A DNA stretch of 64,000 bases from JAIOZK01 sp964468645 (lineage in GTDB: Bacteria; Bacteroidota; Bacteroidia; Bacteroidales; JAIOZK01): the NCBI GenBank assembly GCA_964468645.1, contig CAYXUU010000016.1:1-64000 (forward strand). The letters are read 5' to 3'. Below, one piece after another: positions 18,725 through 26,671 of the stretch; the first letter of the stretch is position 1, and each line of letters begins with the position of its first letter. The translations under genes were made by a program, and so were the position numbers. The notes under the pieces were generated by a model, which was not told the DNA's origin, did not search any database, and saw only the letters and a program-made list of their open reading frames with translations.

Positions 18725-19405
18725 ATGTTAAATTTCATTCTATTACAATCAAACAACGTTGCCACAGGTGAAGAGGGGGAACTTACCTTATCGATTCTAG
18801 ACCTTGCCATGAAGGGTGGGTGGATAATCGCTGTACTGGCATTATTTTCAATTATTGCAGTTTACATTTTTATTGAGCGGTATCTGGTTATCGCACATGC
18901 TTCGAAGGAGGATCGGAATTTTATGAACAACATCCGTGATTTTATCCTGAACGGGCAGATTGACTCAGCACTTGGATTATGCAAAAGCAACACATCGCCC
19001 ATTGCCAGGATGATAGAAAAGGGCATCTCACGCATTGGGAAACCTTTAAACGATATCAACGCTGCTATTGAGAATGTTGGCAAGTTACAGATATCAAGAC
19101 TGGAGAAAAACATTGCAGGACTTGCCACCATTGCCGGAGCCGCACCGATGCTCGGATTTTTAGGCACGGTTATTGGAATGATTAAAGCATTCTATGATAT
19201 GTCAATGGCCGGTAACAATATTGATATTGCGTTGCTGTCAGGAGGAATATACCAGGCGATGATCACAACAGTCGCAGGACTGATTGTAGGTATCCTGGCT
19301 TACATCTGCTATAATATCCTGGTAGCAAGGGTTGAAAAGCTTGTTTATAAACTGGAAGCCAGGGCAACAGAGTTTATGGATCTCTTGCATGAACCTGCAA
19401 AATAG
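18725..19405 (+). CDS. exbB: MotA/TolQ/ExbB proton channel family protein
   Basis: 226 residues. Three membrane segments in ExbB arrangement: about 32-53, 130-155 and 175-200, with the conserved signature GLATIAGAAPMLGFLGTVIGMIKAF at about 130-155 and GGIYQAMITTVAGLIVGI at about 175-192. ExbB forms the pentameric inner-membrane channel that uses the proton gradient to drive TonB. It is followed 8 bp later by exbD and then a TonB-type protein, a complete energising unit for TonB-dependent receptors such as the one at 29931-32228. Confidence 0.93.
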   Translation: MLNFILLQSNNVATGEEGELTLSILDLAMKGGWIIAVLALFSIIAVYIFIERYLVIAHASKEDRNFMNNIRDFILNGQIDSALGLCKSNTSPIARMIEKGISRIGKPLNDINAAIENVGKLQISRLEKNIAGLATIAGAAPMLGFLGTVIGMIKAFYDMSMAGNNIDIALLSGGIYQAMITTVAGLIVGILAYICYNILVARVEKLVYKLEARATEFMDLLHEPAK

Positions 19406-19413
19406 AATAACCC

Positions 19414-19827
19414 ATGGGAATACAAACAAGAAATAAAAGAAGTGTTCAGTTTAGCACAGCTTCCATGTCGGACCTGGTTTTCCTGTTGCTTATCTTTTTC
19501 ATGCTGACCTCCACCCTGGTTGCACCAAATGCCATTAAACTATTACTTCCGTCGAGTAATAGCCGGACCATGGCCAAGCAAACAGTTTCTGTTTATATTA
19601 ACGACAGGTTCAGGTATTATGTAAATGACGATGCGGTTTCACTGACCGGGTTAGAAGGGAAAATTGACCAGAAACTGAAAGGCCAGATCAATGCGTCCAT
19701 TGTATTACGCTCTGATCAAACTGTTCCGGTTCAATATGTTGTTAATGTTATCGACGCAGTGAATAACATTAACGAAAAGTACAGAACGAAACACAAAGTA
19801 ATTCTGGCTACAAGGCCTAAACATTAA
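19414..19827 (+). CDS. exbD: ExbD/TolR biopolymer transport protein
   Basis: 137 residues. N-terminal cytoplasmic stretch, one transmembrane helix at about 18-38 preceded by the essential Asp in SMSDLVFLLLIFFMLTSTL, and a periplasmic domain with VVLRSD-like and VQYVVNVIDAV segments. ExbD dimers sit inside the ExbB channel and couple proton flow to TonB. It starts 8 bp after exbB and ends 1 bp before the tonB ATG. Confidence 0.93.
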   Translation: MGIQTRNKRSVQFSTASMSDLVFLLLIFFMLTSTLVAPNAIKLLLPSSNSRTMAKQTVSVYINDRFRYYVNDDAVSLTGLEGKIDQKLKGQINASIVLRSDQTVPVQYVVNVIDAVNNINEKYRTKHKVILATRPKH

Positions 19828-19828
19828 A

Positions 19829-20764
19829 ATGAACGAGAAAAAAGAAAAAACAAGGGGTATCATTGGAACCATTCTTTTTCACCTGGTGGTTTTGATTGGC
19901 CTTATTTTTCTTGGTCTGTCCACCCCACTTCCCTTACCGGGTGAAGAAGGTGTTGAGGTAAACCTTGGTTATGATGATTATGGTCAGGATTTTAATCCTT
20001 CAGATCAGCCTGCTTCAATTACCCCTCCCGAACCCAAACAGGAAGAGATTGTTGAAGAAGAGGTTGTTAAAGAGATGGTTCCTGATAACACCCAGCAGGA
20101 TCAGATAATAGAAGAGATTGAAGAAGAAGAGATCCTGACAGATGATACCGAAGAGACACCTGCTATTACTAATCCTGAAGAGAAAGATGAATTGGAAGAA
20201 GTTCCGGATGAACAACAGGATGAGCCTGAGGAGAACAAACCTGAAGACAAACCTGAAATAACTGAAGATAAGACGGTTACCGAAGAACAAACAGAAACAC
20301 AACAGGAGCAGGTTGTTGAAGAACAGGTCGAGGAACCTAAAGTCAATCCCAAAGCGCTTTATCCCGGCAAGCAGGCCTCTGAAGGCACAGACCAGCCTGA
20401 AGGACAAACCGGAGAACCCGGGAACCAGGGAAAACCACATGGTGATGTTGAATCGGAAAATTATGAAGGACATGGTGGTATTGGTGAAGGTGTTTCCTAT
20501 GATCTTGGTGGGCGAGGTGCCAAGCATCTGCCCAAACCGACATATTCTTCAGAAGACCAGGGGAAGGTTGTAGTAACTATCTGGGTTGACAAACGTGGAG
20601 TGGTTGTGAGGGCCGAGGCAGGAGCTAAAGGAACTACAGTCTCCGATCCGGAATTGAGAAGAGTTGCCAAAGAAGCTGCAGAAAGGGCTAAATTCAATCC
20701 CGATCCCAATGCCCCGGAAATCCAGAAAGGTACAATTACCTATAATTTCATTATAATGCAGTAG
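19829..20764 (+). CDS. tonB: TonB-family energy transducer
   Basis: 311 residues: transmembrane anchor at about 12-32, a long Glu/Pro/Gln-rich periplasm-spanning linker (about 55-175), a Gly/Glu/Gln stretch, and a TonB C-terminal domain at about 225-310 (LPKPTYSSEDQGKVVVTIWVDKRG; TITYNFIIMQ at the end). It transmits energy from ExbB/ExbD to outer membrane receptors. The abundance of Glu over Pro in the linker is common in Bacteroidota. Third gene of the exb operon. Confidence 0.9.
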   Translation: MNEKKEKTRGIIGTILFHLVVLIGLIFLGLSTPLPLPGEEGVEVNLGYDDYGQDFNPSDQPASITPPEPKQEEIVEEEVVKEMVPDNTQQDQIIEEIEEEEILTDDTEETPAITNPEEKDELEEVPDEQQDEPEENKPEDKPEITEDKTVTEEQTETQQEQVVEEQVEEPKVNPKALYPGKQASEGTDQPEGQTGEPGNQGKPHGDVESENYEGHGGIGEGVSYDLGGRGAKHLPKPTYSSEDQGKVVVTIWVDKRGVVVRAEAGAKGTTVSDPELRRVAKEAAERAKFNPDPNAPEIQKGTITYNFIIMQ

Positions 20765-20890
20765 GTATTAGCGCCTTCTATTTCAAATTATTTCTATTTA
20801 TTTTCCTATATATCCAAATTGTTTCATGGCTTCATTGATTGCTCAATTGTTGCAAATCAGAAAGCTCATTATTTCTTTGTGAGTGTTTCC

Positions 20891-20919
20891 TTGTATCCTC
20901 TAAGTTTTTCATAAATTTG
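20891..20919 (+). promoter_or_regulatory. Candidate promoter for the W-repeat protein gene
   Basis: TTG (20891-20893), 18 bases, TAAATTTG (20912-20919), then 33 bases to the ATG at 20953. A good Bacteroidota promoter match, suggesting this gene starts its own transcript. Confidence 0.55.
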
Positions 20920-20952
20920 TTATAAAATTCAGTAAATCAACTATCCTGATTA

Positions 20953-21693
20953 ATGGAAAACAACCAACCAAGCTTATGGGACCAGGTAGATGACAAATGG
21001 CTCCTTTTCAAAGAAGCGAGGAATCAGGTCTGGACAATTGGGCTTGAATACCGTGAGGAATGGAAACTTCATATAAAAAATAATTACCCTGATAAATCCC
21101 CTCTAGGTTATAATATCCCTTCCAATCCAGACGAAATATACAAGTATTCCGGTTGGAAAGGTTGGCAAGACTGGCTTGTACCACCTGAATCCAGAAAGTT
21201 GTATTCTCCCTTTAAAACAGCAAGGGAATTTGCAAGGTGCTTGCGATTAAAGAAGAAAATTGATTGGGATAAGTATATTAACAATAATATTCAGTTTACC
21301 AAGGAGTATAATTTATGTTTACCTGTAAAACCTCATTATGAATACAAAGACAAAGGATGGATCGGATGGGATGACTGGTTGGGTAAAAGTATTGATTATA
21401 AAACTTATGTATTGACACAAAAATTTGTTGAAAGCTTAAATCTTAAGTCAATTTCAGCATGGAGAAAATATTGTGTTACTAATAAACCTGAATGCATCTA
21501 TGCATATCCTGAAATCGCATATAAAGGCAGTGAATGGAAAGGATGGGATGAATGGTTAGGGATAAATCTTTTCGAAAAACAAAACAAGGGATCCTTTAGT
21601 GATTTACTGGCTGGGGCTATTAAATGCAGATGTCAGGGCAGGGATAAAGATTGTATTGATTGTGACGGCAAAGGATACTATTTTGAGAATTAA
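20953..21693 (+). CDS. Protein with three integrase-type W-rich repeats and a C-terminal four-Cys cluster
   Basis: 246 residues, no signal peptide. Three related units each end in a Gly-Trp-rich box: YSGWKGWQDWL (about 65-75), DKGWIGWDDWLG (133-144) and SEWKGWDEWLG (193-203). Each is preceded by a helix-like stretch, and units 2 and 3 also carry a Pro-Tyr-rich segment. This matches what I remember as phage-integrase repeat units, found near DNA-binding proteins and in algal/bacterial multi-repeat proteins. The C-terminus has Cys225, Cys227, Cys234 and Cys237 in a DnaJ-like CxCxG(x)4CxxCxGxG pattern that could bind zinc. It lies between tonB and folC and has its own promoter-like sequence. Function unknown; nucleic-acid binding is a guess. 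Confidence 0.65.
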   Translation: MENNQPSLWDQVDDKWLLFKEARNQVWTIGLEYREEWKLHIKNNYPDKSPLGYNIPSNPDEIYKYSGWKGWQDWLVPPESRKLYSPFKTAREFARCLRLKKKIDWDKYINNNIQFTKEYNLCLPVKPHYEYKDKGWIGWDDWLGKSIDYKTYVLTQKFVESLNLKSISAWRKYCVTNKPECIYAYPEIAYKGSEWKGWDEWLGINLFEKQNKGSFSDLLAGAIKCRCQGRDKDCIDCDGKGYYFEN

Positions 21694-21741
21694 GTCCGTA
21701 ATCTTGAATTTGCAATCTGGAATTTCACAAAATAAAGTATT

Positions 21742-23037
21742 ATGAACTATACACAAACTCTTGAATACTTATTCAGTCAACTACCAATGTACCAGAGGGT
21801 GGGAGCTGCAGCCTATAAAGCAAACCTGGATAACACTTACGCCATGCTTGACATCCTTGACAATCCACATAATAATCTCAGGTCGGTTCATGTTGCCGGC
21901 ACCAATGGCAAAGGTTCAGTTGCCCACATGGTCGCTTCCATCCTACAGGAGGCCGGATACAAAACCGGATTATATACATCCCCACATTTGAAAGATTTCA
22001 GGGAAAGGATTAAGATTAATGGAAGAATGGTACCTGAACAATATGTAGTTGGCTTTGTTGAAAAATATAAAGCCGGTTTTGAAAGTATCAATCCCTCCTT
22101 TTTCGAAATGACTGTTGGAATGGCGTTCAAGTATTTTGAAGATGAAAAAGTGGATATTGCGGTTATTGAAACTGGTATGGGCGGAAGACTTGACTCTACA
22201 AATGTCATTACACCGGAGATCGCTGTAATCACAAATATCAGTTTTGATCATATGCAGTATTTAGGCGATACCATTGAAAAAATTGCTGCTGAAAAATCCG
22301 AGATCATCAAACCGGGAATTCCTGTAATCATCGGAGAAACACAGCCAGGTTCTGATGAAGTTTTTCTTGACAAAGCAAAAGCTCATCATGCCAGTATAAC
22401 ATTTGCTGACAAAAATTTTGCTGTTGAGAGTATAGAAGAAATTGTTCATGGTAAAATCAAATACAGGATCACCGTAAACTATTTATCGTCACCATATCTT
22501 CAGGATATTATTCTGCCCATTACCGGTTATTATCAATTCAAAAACCTGATCACTGCACTTCAGGCAATAGAAACCATGAACAGCACAGCATTCAAAATAT
22601 TTAAAGGGCATATCAAATCAGGAATAGAAAATGTTATAGAAAATACCGGAATCCTGGGACGGTGGCAGGTTTTGTCAGAGAAACCGCTTACAATTTGCGA
22701 TATTGGCCATAACCTTGATGGAATTAAAATGATACTCCAACAGCTCAAATCGGTTCAATATGAACACCTTCATTTTGTGCTGGGGATGGTTAATGATAAA
22801 GATTCAGGAAAAATTCTCAGGCTGTTGCCAACCAATGCCACCTATTATTTTTGCAAGGCTGATATTCCACGGGGATTAGACCAGGATATCCTTGCAGACA
22901 AAGCCTCAGGTTCAGGGTTGACAGGGAAGGCATATCGCTCTGTCGCTGATGCATTTAATAATGCCAGATCACATGCGCAAACCAATGATTTGATTTTTAT
23001 TGGAGGAAGTACTTTCGTTGTGGCAGAAATGCTGTAG
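21742..23037 (+). CDS. folC: Bifunctional folylpolyglutamate synthase / dihydrofolate synthase FolC
   Basis: 431 residues, normal for FolC. Mur-ligase-like ATPase motif HVAGTNGKGSVAHMVASIL at about 50-68, TSPHLKDFRERI at about 80, ETGMGGRLDSTNVI at about 142, NISFDHMQYLGDT at about 163, and the C-terminal domain with DIGHNLDGI at about 319. It adds glutamate to dihydropteroate and then to folates in the cytoplasm. The gene stands 49 bp after the W-repeat gene and converges on thiS. No other folate gene is present. Confidence 0.94.
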   Translation: MNYTQTLEYLFSQLPMYQRVGAAAYKANLDNTYAMLDILDNPHNNLRSVHVAGTNGKGSVAHMVASILQEAGYKTGLYTSPHLKDFRERIKINGRMVPEQYVVGFVEKYKAGFESINPSFFEMTVGMAFKYFEDEKVDIAVIETGMGGRLDSTNVITPEIAVITNISFDHMQYLGDTIEKIAAEKSEIIKPGIPVIIGETQPGSDEVFLDKAKAHHASITFADKNFAVESIEEIVHGKIKYRITVNYLSSPYLQDIILPITGYYQFKNLITALQAIETMNSTAFKIFKGHIKSGIENVIENTGILGRWQVLSEKPLTICDIGHNLDGIKMILQQLKSVQYEHLHFVLGMVNDKDSGKILRLLPTNATYYFCKADIPRGLDQDILADKASGSGLTGKAYRSVADAFNNARSHAQTNDLIFIGGSTFVVAEML

Positions 23038-23046
23038 AATTGACTT

Positions 23047-23122
23047 TTGACGACTGACGATTGATGAATTGTTACTGATTGTTATTCGTCAATAGTCCGT
23101 CGTCAATCATCTGTCGTCAATC
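23047..23122. repeat. Imperfect palindrome between convergent folC and thiS
   Basis: TTGACGAC and ATTGA words at 23047-23064 recur in inverted order at about 23100-23122, with one or two base differences and a length change. It probably serves as a transcription stop for both genes and belongs to the dispersed intergenic palindromes of this genome. Confidence 0.55.
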
Positions 23123-23140
23123 GTAAATATTCAATCCCGA

Positions 23141-23344
23141 TTATCCGCCACTTACCAGATGCAGAACCATTACATTATCTCCATCCCTGACAATAGCCTT
23201 ATCCCGTTCATCCTTCCGAACGAGTTTTCCATTGACTTTGGTAACGATAAGTTTGAAGGTAAAGTTTTTGTATTTTATAAGATCAGCAACAGTTAGTTGC
23301 TCCCTATTTATTTGCTCAGGTCTGTTATTCAGAATTATATTCAT
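23141..23344 (-). CDS. thiS: ThiS/MoaD-like sulfur carrier protein
   Basis: 67 residues, the size of ThiS, with a ubiquitin-like pattern and the essential C-terminal Gly-Gly (LHLVSGG) that is adenylated and thiocarboxylated. VNGKLVRKDERDKAIVRDGDNVMVLH matches the ThiS strand order. The activating ThiF-like enzyme is encoded 118 bp upstream on the same strand. ThiS supplies sulfur for the thiamine thiazole, but no thiG, thiH, thiE or thiC is nearby. Beyond thiF lies an AOR gene, so service as a MoaD-type carrier for tungstopterin is an alternative (inference). Confidence 0.8.
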   Translation of the reverse strand: MNIILNNRPEQINREQLTVADLIKYKNFTFKLIVTKVNGKLVRKDERDKAIVRDGDNVMVLHLVSGG

Positions 23345-23462
23345 TTTACTATTCTTCTTGCAGTTGTATGCTGTTATATTTATCAGGATTTAGTTTAATT
23401 TCAAGAAGCTGGAAGTTGAATGCCTGCTATAATTAATGGATGATTTATAAAGTACAACCTAC

Positions 23463-24044
23463 TCAACTACTCAACAAAATTTCCAAAACGGTATTTGCCT
23501 GCATATTTGCCACTATTCCCACTCTTGGTGCAAGGGGTGGATTATCCTCCCCGATCTCACTGCTTTCATCGCCGCAAATATACAAATTCCCATCCCTGCG
23601 GGTTTTGATGGTGTTATTATTTCCCCAACCTGCCATGCCAACTCCAACAACAAGAGGTATATCATGTAGTTTGCGTAGGACGGTTTCTATAATCATCTGC
23701 TTCATCTCTGCATGATCAAAAGCCTCCACAATTACATCACAATCTTTGTAAACCTGTATAAGATTTCTGGGTCCAAGTTTTTTTCTGTAAGCTTCTACCT
23801 CTACATCCGGATTAATATAATACATATTATCCTGAAGTGTATAAACTTTAACTTGTCCAACCTGATCAATATAATAATTCTGCCGGTTCAGGTTGCTTTC
23901 TTCTATCCTGTCAAAATCAACAAGGATCAGTTTTCCGATTCCTACCCTTGCCAGTGCAACTGCACAGTTGGATCCAAGTCCGCCACATCCGGCAATCCCC
24001 ACAGTTTTCGAGGAAAGTATTTCTTTAATTCGCTCAAGAGTCAT
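23463..24044 (-). CDS. thiF: ThiF/MoeB/HesA-family adenylyltransferase, short form
   Basis: 193 residues, shorter than classical ThiF/MoeB (about 250). The Rossmann nucleotide motif GIAGCGGLGSN is at 17-27, followed by LVDFDRIEESNLNRQ (about 40-54, conserved Arg and Asn-Arg-Gln) and DCDVIVEAFDHAEMK at about 100-115. I see no C-terminal CxxC zinc pairs, as in the short ThiF type. It adenylates the C-terminal Gly of its carrier partner, the gene just downstream. A canonical promoter (TTG, 19 bases, TAACTTTG) lies 30-60 bases upstream, and the AOR gene is divergent with 302 bp between. Substrate could be ThiS or a MoaD-like carrier. Confidence 0.82.
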   Translation of the reverse strand: MTLERIKEILSSKTVGIAGCGGLGSNCAVALARVGIGKLILVDFDRIEESNLNRQNYYIDQVGQVKVYTLQDNMYYINPDVEVEAYRKKLGPRNLIQVYKDCDVIVEAFDHAEMKQMIIETVLRKLHDIPLVVGVGMAGWGNNNTIKTRRDGNLYICGDESSEIGEDNPPLAPRVGIVANMQANTVLEILLSS

Positions 24045-24073
24045 ATTTATATCTTTAAATATTTAGATTTAAA

Positions 24074-24103
24074 CAAAGTTAAGGTATTTATTCCCCGATA
24101 CAA
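24074..24103 (-). promoter_or_regulatory. Promoter of thiF-thiS
   Basis: On the minus strand TTG (24103-24101), exactly 19 bases, then TAACTTTG (24081-24074), 30 bases before the ATG. One of the best consensus promoters in the window. No TPP (thi-box) riboswitch sequence is seen between it and the gene. Confidence 0.65.
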
Positions 24104-24203
24104 TTTATACTTCTTCTAAATTATCCATGTAATTGTATATAATTAAGGGATTTATATCAAATCAACCGATATGCAAAGACCTGCATATCAAACCCGTAAA
24201 GCA

Positions 24204-24231
24204 TTGACTATTTAACAAAAATATAACTTTG
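24204..24231 (+). promoter_or_regulatory. Promoter of the AOR gene
   Basis: TTG at 24204-24206, 17 bases, TAACTTTG at 24224-24231, leaving a leader of about 110 nt before the ATG at 24347. The leader is AT-rich, and I cannot recognise a molybdenum/tungsten cofactor riboswitch fold in it. Confidence 0.55.
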
Positions 24232-24346
24232 TATCGCAATAAATTTTGCACAAAACTTCTGGTGCTTTCATTCACAGAAAATGAGTAGCATTAGTAACAA
24301 CTCAACGGTCCAACAATTTAACGTTTAAACTAAAAATCAAACAAAT

Positions 24347-26518
24347 ATGACAGCTGAAGAAATGAAAAAATCCCATACGCTCCTTAAGAAATGGGATTAT
24401 ACATGGGTACCACTGGAAAAAGGATACACCGATAAGATCCTTTATATTAATGTGGGCAATTCAGAGATTACGGAAAAAAATGTCCCGGCCATTATGAAGG
24501 AAAAATTTATCGGTGGAAAAGGTTATGGTCTCAAATTGTTATGGGATGCAACAAAACCCGATACCCAATGGAATGATCCTGAGAATGAGATCAACATCTC
24601 TTCCGGTCCGATTGGTGGTATTACCCAGTATTCGGGAACCGGAAAATCGATCTGTGTTTCTATTTCACCACAAACGGATATTCCTATCGATAGTAATGTC
24701 GGTGGTTTTTTTGGACCTTTCCTGAAATTTGCCGGATTTGATGCTATTGAAATCCAGGGAAAATCAAATAAAGATATCATTGTATTTATTGATGGTGTGA
24801 ATCATACCGTAGAAATCGATGAGGTGGACTATGATGGTATTGTTGATAGTCATGAACTGGCTGAGCGGCTTACCGGGATGTATGCTGATAATGATAAGGA
24901 TAAAAAGAACATCAGTGTAGTATCGACAGGTGCTGCCGCGGAGCACTCCTTGATCGGCATGCTTAATTTCAGTTTTTATGATCCCAAACGTAAACTTGTC
25001 AGGCTTAAGCAGGCCGGACGTGGTGGAATAGGTACCGTATTCAGGGATAAAAAGATCAGGGCACTTGTTGCCAAAGTTCCCGGCGTAAAAGGGAACCTGA
25101 ATAATGTAGTTGATCTCCAGGCCATTATGGAAAGAGGCAAACGTTTCAATAAGGAGATGCGTGAGCTTGATGATTCACAGGCAGAAATGAGGACAAAGGG
25201 TACAGCTCACCTTGTGAACATCATGAATGATTATGATCTTTTACCGGTTCATAATTATAAATTCGGTAGCCATCCTGAAGCCGATGAGATTCATGGGGAT
25301 GTATGGAAATCCCGTTTCACACAAGGTATTCCTGATGGATGCTGGATAGGTTGTAATATGGCATGCGCCAAAGGTGTCGATAATTATAAAGTCAGAACCG
25401 GTCCATACGCAGGCCAGACAGTGATTGTTGATGGTCCGGAATATGAAAATGCAGGCGGACTTGGCTCCAACTGTGGTATCTTTAATCCTGACTATATCAT
25501 CGAAGCCAACTTCTATTGTGATACCTACGGTATATGCACCATTTCATGGGGAACCATTCTTGCTTTTGTAATGGAATGTTATGAAAACGGTATTTTAAAT
25601 GAAGAAAGAAGCGGTGGGCTGAAACTGAATTTCGGCAATGCCGATTCTGCCATGGAGCTGCTGCATCAACTTGCCAGAGGCGAAGGATTTGGAGTAATTG
25701 CCGGTATGGGTACCCGCAAAATGAAAGAGATGTTCATTGAAAAAGGATGGGGTGATGCAAAATTTCTGCAGGACATCGCTATGGAAAACAAAGGGCTTGA
25801 GTATTCCGAATATGTATCGAAAGAATCACTTGCTCAGCAGGGTGGTTTTGCACTTACCAACAAAGGCCCCCAACACGACGAAGCATGGCTGATCTTTATG
25901 GATATGGTAAATAACCAGATCCCAACATTTGAAGATAAAGCCGAAGCACTTCATTATTTCCCGATGTTCAGGACATGGTTCGGATTGCAGGGATTGTGTA
26001 AACTACCCTGGAATGACGTAGAACCGGAAACCAATGCCGAGACAGATGAACCAGCAAAAGTCCCGGAACATGTGGACAATTATGTTACCATTTATAAAGC
26101 AGTAACTGGCAAACCCTTTGATAAAAAAGAAATGATCCGTCAGTCGGAGCGTGTATATAACTTTCAGCGTATCTTCAATATCAGAAGGGGATATGGACTG
26201 AGAGTAAATGATAACCAGCCTTTCCGCGCTGCAGGTCCTGTTACCATCGAAGAATATGAATCAAGGGCAGAACGCTACGATAACCAGCTAAAAGAACTGA
26301 TTGGCTTCGATCCTGAAGGTAAATCCACAGAAGAAAAACTGAAAGTTATCAGAAAATTCCGTGAAGACCAGTATGAGAAACTGAAAGATGCTGTTTATAA
26401 AAGAAGGGGCTGGACAAAGAATGGTGTTCCAACCATCGAGCACCTAAAAGAACTGGGCATGGACCTTCCGGAAGTGATTGAAGTAGTTGGTCCGATGCAG
26501 GATAATAAGTTCGAATAG
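24347..26518 (+). CDS. aor: Tungsten-type aldehyde:ferredoxin oxidoreductase (AOR family)
   Basis: 723 residues, slightly above the usual 600-700. The N-terminal AOR domain begins near residue 28, with GGKGYGLKLLWD at about 56-67, SGPIGGITQYSGTGK at about 86-100, and GGFFGPFLKFAGFDAIEIQG near 115-134, as in bis-tungstopterin AORs. Iron-sulfur ligands are Cys332, Cys336, Cys340 and a distal Cys551 in GLCKLPW. The proximal spacing is C-x3-C-x3-C, whereas the founding AORs have C-x2-C-x3-C. No signal peptide: cytoplasmic. The enzyme oxidises aldehydes to acids with ferredoxin, or the reverse. Divergent thiF-thiS and the downstream ModE-like gene fit pterin-cofactor chemistry and regulation. Exact aldehyde substrate unknown. 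Confidence 0.9.
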   Translation: MTAEEMKKSHTLLKKWDYTWVPLEKGYTDKILYINVGNSEITEKNVPAIMKEKFIGGKGYGLKLLWDATKPDTQWNDPENEINISSGPIGGITQYSGTGKSICVSISPQTDIPIDSNVGGFFGPFLKFAGFDAIEIQGKSNKDIIVFIDGVNHTVEIDEVDYDGIVDSHELAERLTGMYADNDKDKKNISVVSTGAAAEHSLIGMLNFSFYDPKRKLVRLKQAGRGGIGTVFRDKKIRALVAKVPGVKGNLNNVVDLQAIMERGKRFNKEMRELDDSQAEMRTKGTAHLVNIMNDYDLLPVHNYKFGSHPEADEIHGDVWKSRFTQGIPDGCWIGCNMACAKGVDNYKVRTGPYAGQTVIVDGPEYENAGGLGSNCGIFNPDYIIEANFYCDTYGICTISWGTILAFVMECYENGILNEERSGGLKLNFGNADSAMELLHQLARGEGFGVIAGMGTRKMKEMFIEKGWGDAKFLQDIAMENKGLEYSEYVSKESLAQQGGFALTNKGPQHDEAWLIFMDMVNNQIPTFEDKAEALHYFPMFRTWFGLQGLCKLPWNDVEPETNAETDEPAKVPEHVDNYVTIYKAVTGKPFDKKEMIRQSERVYNFQRIFNIRRGYGLRVNDNQPFRAAGPVTIEEYESRAERYDNQLKELIGFDPEGKSTEEKLKVIRKFREDQYEKLKDAVYKRRGWTKNGVPTIEHLKELGMDLPEVIEVVGPMQDNKFE

Positions 26519-26559
26519 AAACCAATCAACCGCCAGGGTAAAATGGGCGCTATGAAAAC

Positions 26560-26650
26560 AGAACACACTTAAAACAGATCTTCGAACGCGGATTATTACA
26601 GTCAATATCTGTGATAGTCAGTGTTCGAAGATTTGTGTATTCCGTGTTCT
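26560..26650. repeat. Long imperfect palindrome between convergent aor and sodN
   Basis: Outer arms 26560-26566 and 26644-26650 (AGAACAC/GTGTTCT) and inner arms ATCTTCGAAC (26578-26587) and GTTCGAAGAT (26623-26632) are perfectly complementary; the central 35 bases can also fold. Probably a bidirectional terminator or a dispersed repeat. Confidence 0.65.
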
Positions 26651-26671
26651 ACAGCAATTTTAGTATTAGTC

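Noticed and set aside
20015..20527. Long open frame (170 codons) antisense to tonB
   Set aside because: Its Phe/Leu/Asn-rich composition is the mirror of the Glu/Lys/Pro-rich TonB linker; no start context and the sense gene is clear.
24042..24346. TPP or Moco riboswitch in the thiF-aor spacer
   Set aside because: I could not find the conserved thi-box words or a convincing Moco/Tuco fold; the spacer is explained by two divergent promoters.
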